39,388 nt of DNA from assembly GCF_009708075.1 (NCBI RefSeq), contig NZ_WMBT01000015.1, positions 1 to 39,388 of the forward strand, read 5' to 3'. This DNA comes from Paracoccus lichenicola. GTDB lineage: Bacteria > Pseudomonadota > Alphaproteobacteria > Rhodobacterales > Rhodobacteraceae. Below, one piece after another: positions 7,590 to 15,987 of this stretch. The notes below the pieces were generated by a model that worked only from the letters and a program-made list of their open reading frames with translations, did not search any database and was not told where the DNA came from. A program made the translations under genes and the position numbers. Each line of letters starts with the position of its first letter. Within the stretch, counting starts at the first letter, position 1.

Positions 7590-9508
7590 AGATCATCTGC
7601 ATCGGCAACAGCCATGTCGGGGCGCTGAGCGCGGCTGCGATCGCCGACTGGGGATCGGGCCGTCCCCATCGGTTCGACCTGCATGTGGGGCGGTTGGGGC
7701 ACGCGGAATACCTGCCCGTCGTCGATCCGGCCGGCCGGATCAACGGAACGCTGGCCCGCGACATCGAGGACGCGCGCGCGGGCAGGGACTCGTCCCGGAT
7801 GCATCTTGTCGGGACCGGCACGCCGGGCGGGCCGAACCGCACGGTGGTGGTCTCGATGGTGGGCGGCAACGCCCATAACCTGATGGGCCTGATCGAACCC
7901 GAACCCCGGTTCGATTTCATTCTGGCCGAAAACCCCGGCCTGCCGCTGGCGGAGGATGCCGACATCCTGCCCCAGGGGCAGGTGGCCGCCATTCTCGACC
8001 GGGCCGTCCAGGCAGAGATCGCGCCCATCCTCAAGGCGCTCAGGGCGGCGGCGGGAACCGAGATCTGGCACCTGGAATCGCCCCCGCCGATCGCCAGCAA
8101 CGACCATATCGCCCAATACATGGAAGACCGCTTCCGGCAGGAGGGCAAGGCACCCCGGGTTTCCGCGCCCTCCTTCCGCTACAAGCTGTGGCGCCTGCAC
8201 AGCGCCGCGGTCCGCCGGCTGTGCGGCGAGCTGGGGATCCGCTTCGTTCCCCATCCCGCCGAGGCGGTGGATGAGCAGGGTTTCCTGTTGCCCCAGCATG
8301 TCCCGGCGAACGCGACCCATGCCGCGCCGTCCTATGGCCGGTTGCAGCTGGCGCAGCTGGACGAGTTGATGGTGGCCGACCGGGACGCACCCCGCCAGCC
8401 GGGCGACACGCCTTACCGCGACCTGCCGGAAACCGCATTCTGGACCCGGTCCGTCGCCCGCGTGCCGGCCGACCAGGTCGCCCCGCTCAATGAATTTCCC
8501 TTCCGCATCGGCGCAAACGACAAGGTCGCCACCGCCGGCAGCTGCTTTGCCCAGCACATCGCCCGCCATCTGGCCCAGGGCGGCTACAACTACTACATCG
8601 CCGAACAGCCTCACCCGGCACTGGGCCAGGCCGTCGCCCGCGACTTCGGCTATGGGACCTTCTCGGCGCGCTATGCCAACATCTATACCAGCCGCCAGCT
8701 GCTGCAGCTGGTCCAGCGCGCCGAGGGCATGTTCGTTCCCGTGACGGATGTCTGGGACGCGCCGGACGGCCGCAGCCTTGTCGATCCGTTCCGTCCCGCC
8801 ATCCAGCCCGGCGGCTATGCCTCGGCCGAGGAGGTGCGCGCCGACCGCAACCGCCACCTTGCCGCGGTGCGCCGGATGCTGCGCGAGATGGATGTCTTCG
8901 TCTTCACGCTGGGCCTGACGGAAGCCTGGGTTGATCGGCGCGACGGGGCGGTCTTTCCGTTGTGCCCGGGGGTCAGCGGCGGCCGGTTCGATCCCGCGAT
9001 CCACGACTTCCTGAACCTGTCCATCGACGATGTCCGCGACGACCTGGACCGGACGTTCCGGCTGTTGCGCGCGATCCGGCCCGATCTCAGGATCATCCTG
9101 ACGGTGTCTCCCGTCCCGCTCAAGGCGACGGCGTCAGGCGATCACGTGCTGGCGGCCACGACCTATTCCAAGTCGGTCCTGCGGGTGGCGGCCCATGACA
9201 TGGCCGCGACGCATGAAAACGTGGGGTATTTTCCCTCCTACGAGATCATTGCCGGAAACTTCAACCGCGGGGCCTATTACGCCGAGGATCTGCGCGAGGT
9301 TCGGCCCGAGGGCGTAAGCCATGTCATGCGGACCTTCTTTGCCCATGTGGTGGAAGGTTCTGCCGGGTCTTCGGCCGCTGCCGATCATCGAACCATCGCC
9401 TTGCCCTCTGCAAGATCCGGCCCTTCGGAAAGGGACGCGGCCAGGCTGGAATGCGAGGAAGAACTGCTGGAGTTCGACCGGGTGATGGCTGCCCGCAGGA
9501 ATGGCTGA
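7586..9508 (+). CDS. SGNH-like plus GSCFA-domain protein
   Basis: A 640-aa two-part protein. The N-terminal ~270 residues look SGNH-hydrolase-like: IGNSHVG (7-12) would hold the nucleophile serine and NATH (242-245) the D/NxxH-type histidine. From about 312 the GSCFA domain begins with the name-giving motif A-GSCFA-QHIARHL (318-322). It also has VFTLGLTEAW and ILTVSPVPL. GSCFA proteins are related to SGNH/GDSL esterases and acyltransferases and are common near polysaccharide genes; their reaction is not established. It overlaps the sulfotransferase genes on both sides (ATGA upstream; 8-base overlap downstream if the next gene starts at 9501), so the three are almost certainly co-translated. 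Likely role: adding or removing an acyl group on the same polysaccharide that is sulfated. Confidence 0.8.
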   Translation: MKIICIGNSHVGALSAAAIADWGSGRPHRFDLHVGRLGHAEYLPVVDPAGRINGTLARDIEDARAGRDSSRMHLVGTGTPGGPNRTVVVSMVGGNAHNLMGLIEPEPRFDFILAENPGLPLAEDADILPQGQVAAILDRAVQAEIAPILKALRAAAGTEIWHLESPPPIASNDHIAQYMEDRFRQEGKAPRVSAPSFRYKLWRLHSAAVRRLCGELGIRFVPHPAEAVDEQGFLLPQHVPANATHAAPSYGRLQLAQLDELMVADRDAPRQPGDTPYRDLPETAFWTRSVARVPADQVAPLNEFPFRIGANDKVATAGSCFAQHIARHLAQGGYNYYIAEQPHPALGQAVARDFGYGTFSARYANIYTSRQLLQLVQRAEGMFVPVTDVWDAPDGRSLVDPFRPAIQPGGYASAEEVRADRNRHLAAVRRMLREMDVFVFTLGLTEAWVDRRDGAVFPLCPGVSGGRFDPAIHDFLNLSIDDVRDDLDRTFRLLRAIRPDLRIILTVSPVPLKATASGDHVLAATTYSKSVLRVAAHDMAATHENVGYFPSYEIIAGNFNRGAYYAEDLREVRPEGVSHVMRTFFAHVVEGSAGSSAAADHRTIALPSARSGPSERDAARLECEEELLEFDRVMAARRNG

Positions 9509-10421
9509 GCCGATCATGGCCGACGCCGCCAGGATCATCATCATGGGCGGACCCGGCCGGTCGGGGACCACCTATCTTGCCGCGGCGCTTGGGGCGCATC
9601 CGGCGGTTGCCTCGTTCCCGGGGGTCGAACTCAAGTTCCTGTTCGAGCGGGACGGGCTGGTCGATCTTGGCTGGACGCTGTGCGAAAGCTTCTCGCCCAA
9701 CCGGGCCTGGGTGGCGCTGGCACGGTTCCGCACCCTCATGAACCAGTTGCGCAACGGGGGGTTCGACCAGCCCCTGCTGGAAGGCCCGGGGGTTTATCGC
9801 GGGGTCAACCTGGCGCTGGAACGGTTCCATGACGCCATCGCGCCGAATGGCATCGGCCGGCCGATGGAGCATCAGGCCTATTGTTCGGCTGCCCGCCGGT
9901 TCTTCGGCGACATCGTGGCCTTGGGGATCGCCTGCAAGCCCGGCGCGACGCATTTCCTGGAAAAGACGCCGCACAACCTTCTGGCGCCCGGGGCGCTGGC
10001 GGATTTTACGGGCGATCCCCATTGCCTGCACGTGATCCGCGATCCGCGGGGAACGGCCGTCTCGCTCGTGTCGCAAAGCTGGGGACCCGACAGCCTGCCC
10101 CGGGCGATCGCCTGGGTGCAAAGCTATTACGACCGCTGGTTCGCGGTCCGCGATCTTTATGCGCAACAAGGGATCGTCCTGGACGAGGTGCGCATCGAAG
10201 AGGTCGTCCGCGCCCCGGGCGAGCATGGCGCCCGCCTGCTGTCGAACCTGGGACTGGCACCGCAGGATGTGTTTGCCGATGCGGACGGCAGGCAGCTGAC
10301 GCAAGGGCAGGATCGCCTGGCCCCTGCGGATCGTGCGCTGCTTGACGACGGGCTTGGCGCCCTGGCCGGCCGCCTGGGCTACCGTGATGCCTGGGCTGTG
10401 GGCCGGGCCGGGAAAAGCTGA
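9501..10421 (+). CDS. PAPS-dependent sulfotransferase (second of three)
   Basis: A 306-aa protein with both sulfotransferase signatures: the 5'-phosphosulfate loop GGPGRSGTTYL (16-25), and the 3'-phosphate-binding HVIRDPRGTAVSLV (about 177-190). EKTPHN (154-159) is also typical. This is the most canonical of the three sulfotransferases here. The start may be 9501 or the in-frame ATG at 9516; 9501 overlaps the GSCFA stop and gives translational coupling. The next gene starts three bases after its TGA. Predicted to sulfate a sugar hydroxyl in the polysaccharide made by this locus. Confidence 0.85.
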   Translation: MAEPIMADAARIIIMGGPGRSGTTYLAAALGAHPAVASFPGVELKFLFERDGLVDLGWTLCESFSPNRAWVALARFRTLMNQLRNGGFDQPLLEGPGVYRGVNLALERFHDAIAPNGIGRPMEHQAYCSAARRFFGDIVALGIACKPGATHFLEKTPHNLLAPGALADFTGDPHCLHVIRDPRGTAVSLVSQSWGPDSLPRAIAWVQSYYDRWFAVRDLYAQQGIVLDEVRIEEVVRAPGEHGARLLSNLGLAPQDVFADADGRQLTQGQDRLAPADRALLDDGLGALAGRLGYRDAWAVGRAGKS

Positions 10422-10424
10422 ACC

Positions 10425-11345
10425 TTGCCGGACATCCTGATCCTGATGGCCACCCGCAATGGCGAGCGTTTCCTGCCCGACCAGCTTGCCAGCATCGCTG
10501 CCCAAAGCCACCGCGGCTGGCGGCTGCTGATTTCGGACGACGCCTCGACCGACCGCAGCCGGCAGATCATCGGCGACTTCATCCGCACGCGTCCCGAAGG
10601 GCAGGTCGCCCTGGTGCCGGGACCGGGCCGGGGCGCGACCGAGAATTTCCGCAGCCTGCTGCGCCAGGCGGATCTGGGCGGCAGCCATCTGGCCTTCAGC
10701 GACCAGGACGATGTCTGGGAACGCGATCACCTGTCGCGCGCCGTCGAAAGCCTGTCGCGGCTTTCCGTTCCCCTGGCCGTCTATGGCTGCCGGATGCGGA
10801 TCTGCGACGAAAGCCTGAAGCCGATCGGCCTGTCGGCCCCGGCGGCCGCGCCCCTGGGGTTCCGCAATGCGCTGGTGCAGAACATGCTCAGCGGCAACAC
10901 CATGGTCATGACCTCTGCCGCCGCGCATCTCCTGCAAGGGGCCGAGCGGCGGACGGGGCCGGTGCCGGTCCATGACTGGTGGGCCTATCAGATGATCACC
11001 GGGGCCGGGGGCGCGGCCGTCCTGGATCCCGCGCCCGGCGTCCTTTACCGGCAGCATGACAGCAATGTCATCGGTCTCGACCGGGGCCTGCGGGCGCTGT
11101 CCGCCCGGGTCCGGGGGCATCTGGGGGGACGGTCCGGAACCTGGGCGCGGCAGAACAGCGCGGCCCTTGGGACCTGCGCCGCCCTTCTGACACCGGAAAA
11201 CCGACGCTGCCTCGAGGCCTTCACCCGGGCGCTTTCGGCCCCCTTGCCGCAGAAGATCGCCGGATTGCGGCGGTCGGGCATCTATCACCAGAGCCGCCGG
11301 GACCGCCTGGCCTTCTGGCTGCTGGTGGCCTTGGGGCGGTTCTGA
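10425..11345 (+). CDS. Family 2 glycosyltransferase
   Basis: A 306-aa GT2 enzyme: ILMATRNGERFLPDQLASI at the N-terminus, ISDDASTDRS (about 36-45) for UDP/TDP-sugar binding, and FSDQDDVWERDHL (about 90-102) as the DxD region. These are the marks of rhamnosyl- and related transferases. The frame opens at a TTG three bases after the previous stop, with GGAAAAG upstream. No in-frame ATG lies close by, so a TTG start is preferred. It is the last gene of the rightward sulfation operon and ends nine bases from the convergent gene at 11355. Cytoplasmic; adds a sugar to a lipid-linked intermediate. Confidence 0.8.
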   Translation: MPDILILMATRNGERFLPDQLASIAAQSHRGWRLLISDDASTDRSRQIIGDFIRTRPEGQVALVPGPGRGATENFRSLLRQADLGGSHLAFSDQDDVWERDHLSRAVESLSRLSVPLAVYGCRMRICDESLKPIGLSAPAAAPLGFRNALVQNMLSGNTMVMTSAAAHLLQGAERRTGPVPVHDWWAYQMITGAGGAAVLDPAPGVLYRQHDSNVIGLDRGLRALSARVRGHLGGRSGTWARQNSAALGTCAALLTPENRRCLEAFTRALSAPLPQKIAGLRRSGIYHQSRRDRLAFWLLVALGRF

Positions 11346-11354
11346 CAGGGAATC

Positions 11355-12638
11355 CTATCGTCCTTCCTGCAGGTGATCCGCCAGCCGGTCCGCGAACCAA
11401 AGGTTGCGCATCGGGTTCATGCCCCAGGACTGCATGTAGAAATGCGCGACATGATCCGGGATGGCGGTGCCGTCCCTGACCACAAGCTGGTCGGCCAGGA
11501 CGCCGCCCGGGCGCAACGCGTCCGCATAGGCCAGGCTGTCGCGCAGGTAATCGGCATCGCTGTCCTTTCGTCCGTCCGGTGGCGCGTCTTCGCCGGTCTG
11601 CGCCCGCTGGCAGGCCGCGCTGATCGGCCGGCCTCCGCGCAGATAGGGCAGAAAGGCCATATCGGGCCTTGCCTCGCGGTCCAGGCAGGGATTGGCATAG
11701 GACAGGCTGTTGGTGATATAGCCGAAATCCGGCCCTTCTTGCGCCCCGTTGATCCCGCGGGACGCGTTCCACAGATGCCGGTTCCGGTCACGGAACAGGT
11801 CAGGATCCGCCAGAACAAGCGCGTAGGGGTAATCGACCACGATTTCGGATATGATGATCGGTTCGGGGTCTTGCGCCTGAAGATCGGCAAAGGCCGTCAG
11901 CACATCAGCCAGATCGACGCCATTCCCGCCGCCCCTTCTCGGCAAACCGCGCAGTTGCCAGTTCGGAAGGTTGACAACCAGGCGCAACTGCGGCGGCTGC
12001 TGGTCGGGATTGGCCCTTGCCACCAGATCGCGCATCGTTTTCAGGTAGGCTTGCACCGTGCGCACCGTGGTGTCGATGCCGAAGCCTTGCCCGGAATCCT
12101 CGCAGCTCGAGCGTTTGCGGGACCCCTCGATCAGCCGCAGGAACGGGCCATCGACGTTCAGGACCGCAACCTGGATGCCCGCTTCCTCGAGCCGCAGCAC
12201 CGTCTGGTCGAATTCCTGCAGCGCCGCCTGTCGGCCGCGCGCTGCGGGCGTCAGGTTCCCTTTGCAGATCTTCCCCGAAAGCCCTGCCCCCGCCTCATAG
12301 CTGATGCGCAGGTCCAGGTCGTGCTGCAATCTGGCCAGGTCGCGAAGATCGGAGGCCCGCAGATAGCTGCCTTCGGGCCGGGCGGGATACGAACCCGTTC
12401 CCCCCGGATTCTGGCGAAACTCCACCGGCATAAGAAAGGTGCCGTTGAGCAGGATTTCCCGGACGCCGGCCTCGTGCAGATCCTGCCAGACCGGCACCGT
12501 GTCGGGTGCGAACAGGGTCTGGTTGTCAAGCGCGCGCGGACTGGGACCAAAGACAATGCTGGGTTCCGCCCGCAGCGGTCCCCCTGCCATGGCGGCCAGA
12601 AACGCGGCAAGAGCAAGAAACGTGGTCCAGATCCGCAT
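11355..12638 (-). CDS. Secreted protein of unknown function, possibly TIM-barrel
   Basis: A 427-aa protein starting with a clear Sec signal peptide (MRIWTTFLALAAFLAAMAG, cleavage near LRA-EP). The start at 12638 is chosen because it gives the signal peptide and lies eight bases after the upstream gene's stop; a longer in-frame start at 12680 would overlap that gene. I do not recognise the family. Alternating strand-like stretches (EILLNGTFL, QVAVLNVDGPFL, LRLVVNLPNWQL, PIIISEIVVDYPY) separated by helices are compatible with a TIM barrel. Two or more cysteines (C-K near 135, C-E near 195, C-L and C-Q near 330-360) could form disulfides. It is the last gene of a leftward operon with a sulfotransferase and the RgpF-WbsX protein, so a periplasmic or extracellular role in polysaccharide processing is a reasonable guess. 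Confidence 0.7.
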   Translation of the reverse strand: MRIWTTFLALAAFLAAMAGGPLRAEPSIVFGPSPRALDNQTLFAPDTVPVWQDLHEAGVREILLNGTFLMPVEFRQNPGGTGSYPARPEGSYLRASDLRDLARLQHDLDLRISYEAGAGLSGKICKGNLTPAARGRQAALQEFDQTVLRLEEAGIQVAVLNVDGPFLRLIEGSRKRSSCEDSGQGFGIDTTVRTVQAYLKTMRDLVARANPDQQPPQLRLVVNLPNWQLRGLPRRGGGNGVDLADVLTAFADLQAQDPEPIIISEIVVDYPYALVLADPDLFRDRNRHLWNASRGINGAQEGPDFGYITNSLSYANPCLDREARPDMAFLPYLRGGRPISAACQRAQTGEDAPPDGRKDSDADYLRDSLAYADALRPGGVLADQLVVRDGTAIPDHVAHFYMQSWGMNPMRNLWFADRLADHLQEGR

Positions 12639-12646
12639 GTGGCCAA

Positions 12647-14899
12647 TCACGGAAGGGATTGCTGGTCGTGCTTGCGGCAATGCCGTGACAGCACCGTCAG
12701 GTACAGGTTCTCATAGGTCATGCTGGGTTCCAGCACCGCCTTTTCCGCCCATTCGTTCCATGCGTTGATGAACAGTTCCCCGCGATAGGACCGGTGCAGC
12801 CCGTTTTCCGCCAACGACCTGAGCCATAGGTTGAAGGACGCGGGATTGGCGCCATGGGCGACATGGGCCTTGTCCCCCCGCCGGGCCGTGTTGTCCCAGG
12901 ACGGCATCACGCCCCGGATGGTGTTGGCCGGAAGGGATTGCGCATACCTGTCCGAGACCGAGGTCCGCACGATCCGGGTATAGTCATAGACCAGGCCAGA
13001 AAAGGCGCCCTTCGTTTCACGGCCGAGAAGGTTGCCCCCCGGCCCGCCGAACAGGTAGTCCTCTCCCTGCACCAGGCCATGCGGCGGCATCTCGATCCAG
13101 AAGTCGAAGCAGTCCTCGTGGCGGCCGGTGCCGCGGTCCAGGTGGAACAGGACGGCGCCGATCTCGACCTCGCCCACGCCGTTCTGCCGCCATGCCTCGC
13201 GCAGCCTGGCGACCGAGGCCGCGGCGTCGGGCAGGTCGCTGGGGCGATAGATGACGAAGCGCGGCCGCGACCCGTCGGGACGCTGATACCGCTTGTCACG
13301 CATGTAGGGCACGCAATCGTTGGCAAAGGCGGTCTCGAAGCCTTCGGGATAGCCTTGTTCCAGAAGAACCGTCCCCGACATGCCGTCCCAATTGCGCCGC
13401 CAGCTTTCATTCGCCCAGCACAGGTAGAACGGAAAGTCGATGTCCGGGCGCTTCAACAGGTTGTCCAGCGGCTGTTCCAGGATCCTGCGGCCATTGAACC
13501 AGTAATGATAAACGCAGAACGCGTCGATGCCGGCCTGCCGTGCCAGTTCGGCCTGGCTGCCCATCACCTCGGTCAGGCGCAGGTCGTAGAACCCCAGATC
13601 CCGGGGAAGCATCGGCTGCGTGTGACCCTCGAAGGACGGACGGGCGGTGACCACGTTTCTCCACTCGGTGAAGCCCTTGCCCCACCAGCTGTCGTTTTCC
13701 GGGGTGGGGTGGAACTGCGGCAGATAAAAGGCGCTGACATGACGCGGCACCGTCCGGGCCGGGGTTTTCGGGCGCGCCGTGTCCAGTTCCGTCGTCTGCA
13801 CGATCCTGTTGCCGAAGGCCTTGCACAACGGTCCCAAGGCGCGCTCGAAGCCATGGGCCACCGTTCCATCGACCTGACCGTGTTCGATGTCGAAGCTGTC
13901 GGTGCCCAACTGCATCGCCTTGATCATGGCGATCATGTCCGGCTTCAGCCAATACATCGAACCTGCGGGAAAGCCGCAATTGGAACGATCCAGTTCAATT
14001 TCGACGCGGCGAAGGATCTGCCGGGTGATCTCGTAATTCGAACCCCACCATTTCTCGTCGTCGTAATGCTGGCCGTCCGCCACCCAGACGGACAGGGTAT
14101 CGTCGGACAGGAAGCGGTTCAGCCTGTTCCCGACGGATTGGGGCGACAGCAACCCCTCGATCAGGTGCTGCCTCCACAGGTCGCCGTCCAGGCGGTGCGG
14201 GGACTTCTTGGTGTGGATCTTGCAGACCGCCTTGTAATCCGACAACAGCCCGGCATTGACCAGGGACACGAAGGGCAGGATGTCGCGGCCCCGGTTTTCC
14301 ATCTGGACCACGGCGGCGTCGGGAAAGGCTGCCTTGACCTGCCGTTCGCATTCGTCCGTCGCCTCGCCCCGATAGGCCAGGGTGACATACAGGTCGAAGT
14401 CGAGGGGCAGGCCTTTCAGGATCTTCTCGAACTCGGGCCAGAGTTCGAAGTAATAGACATGCACCACGACGGCATAAGGGCTGGATTTCCCTTTCAGGGC
14501 GCCGATGTTCGGTGCCTTGTCCAGCGGCAGTCTTTCGACCTCGGGAAGATCCTTGTAGATCCGGTTTTCAAAGCGGCCCGCCTGCGCATAATGCAGCAGG
14601 GGGGAAATGCCGGATTCGCGCACGTCGGGATTGTATTTCAGATAGGCATAGGGCGAAAAGTCCGGGTTCGGCCTGAACCCGCTTCCTTCGCCATAGACGG
14701 CGTAATGCCGCAGGGGAAATCTCTTGAAAAGCGGATGGATATGCGGATAGGCGCCAAGGTAATACGTCTTGTCGAACAGGTTCGCAGCCTTGGCGGCGCG
14801 GATCAGGTTCCGTTCCGGCTTGCGAAGACTGAAGACCCGCAGGAACCTGGAAGCCCGTCGTGCGGCAGTGGAAATCTGTTGCATGGAACGTCCAGCCAT
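12647..14899 (-). CDS. RgpF-type rhamnan synthesis domain fused to WbsX-like glycosyltransferase domain
   Basis: A 750-aa multi-domain protein. Residues about 41-115 hold two YY/YPD-HY modules (FDKTYYLGAYP, YLKYNPDVRESG...LLHYAQAG). Residues about 140-370 match the rhamnan synthesis F (RgpF) domain, with ENRGRDILPF (201-210) and KIHTKKS (227-233). Residues about 386-745 match the glycosyltransferase WbsX family: FYLPQFHPTPEND then WWGKGFTEW (391-413) and, near the C-terminus, INAWNEWAEK. Such proteins extend rhamnose-containing or O-antigen-type polysaccharides. The start may be 14899 or the in-frame ATG at 14884; neither has a strong ribosome site. It sits eight bases downstream of the sulfotransferase stop, which suggests coupling. 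Fusions of these two domains occur in polysaccharide loci. Confidence 0.88.
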   Translation of the reverse strand: MAGRSMQQISTAARRASRFLRVFSLRKPERNLIRAAKAANLFDKTYYLGAYPHIHPLFKRFPLRHYAVYGEGSGFRPNPDFSPYAYLKYNPDVRESGISPLLHYAQAGRFENRIYKDLPEVERLPLDKAPNIGALKGKSSPYAVVVHVYYFELWPEFEKILKGLPLDFDLYVTLAYRGEATDECERQVKAAFPDAAVVQMENRGRDILPFVSLVNAGLLSDYKAVCKIHTKKSPHRLDGDLWRQHLIEGLLSPQSVGNRLNRFLSDDTLSVWVADGQHYDDEKWWGSNYEITRQILRRVEIELDRSNCGFPAGSMYWLKPDMIAMIKAMQLGTDSFDIEHGQVDGTVAHGFERALGPLCKAFGNRIVQTTELDTARPKTPARTVPRHVSAFYLPQFHPTPENDSWWGKGFTEWRNVVTARPSFEGHTQPMLPRDLGFYDLRLTEVMGSQAELARQAGIDAFCVYHYWFNGRRILEQPLDNLLKRPDIDFPFYLCWANESWRRNWDGMSGTVLLEQGYPEGFETAFANDCVPYMRDKRYQRPDGSRPRFVIYRPSDLPDAAASVARLREAWRQNGVGEVEIGAVLFHLDRGTGRHEDCFDFWIEMPPHGLVQGEDYLFGGPGGNLLGRETKGAFSGLVYDYTRIVRTSVSDRYAQSLPANTIRGVMPSWDNTARRGDKAHVAHGANPASFNLWLRSLAENGLHRSYRGELFINAWNEWAEKAVLEPSMTYENLYLTVLSRHCRKHDQQSLP

Positions 14900-14907
14900 T
14901 TTCGATA

Positions 14908-15894
14908 TTAAAGTTTGTCAACAAGGCGCCGAGACAGGTTCACCCAATAGGCCGGGATCAGGGCATCCCTGAAGGTCAGATTTGCTTCGTCGGGGAAGTC
15001 CGCCAGTTCCATTCCGGTGCCCAGCATGGCTTCGTGATCGTTGAACTTCCCGTTCGGTGGATCGAACGTGTCCTTGATCTTGCGAAATTCGTCCTTCGTG
15101 AAGATCGTGGTCTTTCCACCGCCCTTGCCGGTGTCGTCCAAAGCCTCTCGCGTCGTTTCAAGAAGCCAAGGCTTGAAGGGCTTGTTGCCCAGGACATGCG
15201 CAGCCACCCAGGTCGCCAAGGGATCGGGCGAGACGTTGCTGTGCCCGGCCGGCAGATCCTCCAGCGAACCGATGACCCCTTCCAGGCCGCATTCGATCAT
15301 CAGGCGGCCAATGATTCCGTGGACCGACCTGATTTCTCGTTCATAGGAGAAGAACCTTATTTCCTCGGGCGAGAAGCCGGTTTCAAGGTAGTTCCGAAGG
15401 TCATTGTAGTCCAAAAACAACCCCGTTGCTGTCCTTGACCCGACGGCACCCTCAAAAAATCCCGGCCAAGACACATGAGCGCCGCTTTTGATGACCTGAA
15501 GATAGATGGATTGCAGAAACGAGACTTGATTTCTCAGGCAGCAGACGACCTTGATGTCGTCGAAACCGGATACAAGATCGCGCAGTCTGCGCAAATCCAC
15601 CCTCATCTTCGGATTTCCGCGCGACAGTTCCTCGGTGCTGATCAGAACCGTGCGGTCCGACTTTCCATGATCCCTTGCCAGCCTGGTCCAGGCCTCTTCG
15701 GCACTGGTGTCCAGATGATAGAATTCCGGCAGGCTGATCCAGTCCATGACAAGGCCGTGCTGCCCGTTTGCTTTTCCGATCTGCGGGAAAATCACCCCCT
15801 TTTCGGCAAGAAACCGTCTGTTCAGGGCAAAGGTATCTTGGATCGTCGTTGTGCCGGTCTTGTGGGTACCGACGTGCAGGATCAGCTTGGACAT
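14908..15894 (-). CDS. Sulfotransferase-like protein (third of three)
   Basis: A 328-aa protein beginning MSKLILHVGTHKTGTTTIQ: the K12-T-G-T-T loop is the 5'-phosphosulfate site. VLISTEELSRG (about 83-93) and VVCCLRNQVSFLQSIY (about 115-130), with R-N-Q in place of R-D-P, follow the pattern of bacterial sulfotransferase-like proteins. It leads a leftward operon with the RgpF-WbsX protein and the secreted unknown protein. Sampled 60-base lines in it are only about 52-60% GC, clearly below its neighbours (about 70% and above), which suggests separate acquisition. Expected role: sulfation of the polysaccharide. The substrate and the PAPS-binding details are inferred. Confidence 0.75.
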   Translation of the reverse strand: MSKLILHVGTHKTGTTTIQDTFALNRRFLAEKGVIFPQIGKANGQHGLVMDWISLPEFYHLDTSAEEAWTRLARDHGKSDRTVLISTEELSRGNPKMRVDLRRLRDLVSGFDDIKVVCCLRNQVSFLQSIYLQVIKSGAHVSWPGFFEGAVGSRTATGLFLDYNDLRNYLETGFSPEEIRFFSYEREIRSVHGIIGRLMIECGLEGVIGSLEDLPAGHSNVSPDPLATWVAAHVLGNKPFKPWLLETTREALDDTGKGGGKTTIFTKDEFRKIKDTFDPPNGKFNDHEAMLGTGMELADFPDEANLTFRDALIPAYWVNLSRRLVDKL

Positions 15895-15987
15895 CAGGGC
15901 TTTCGATTGTCTTGCGGCGTCGGCAGCCTCCTATCATGCGCAAGCGTTCCTGCACAACTCTGCCCGGCCGCGGGCAGCGGACGCGTG

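Noticed and set aside
9324..11288. 654-aa open frame on the minus strand
   Set aside because: Antisense to the second sulfotransferase and GT2 gene, both of which have clear motifs.
12854..14911. 685-aa open frame on the plus strand
   Set aside because: Antisense to the RgpF-WbsX gene; no recognisable domain.
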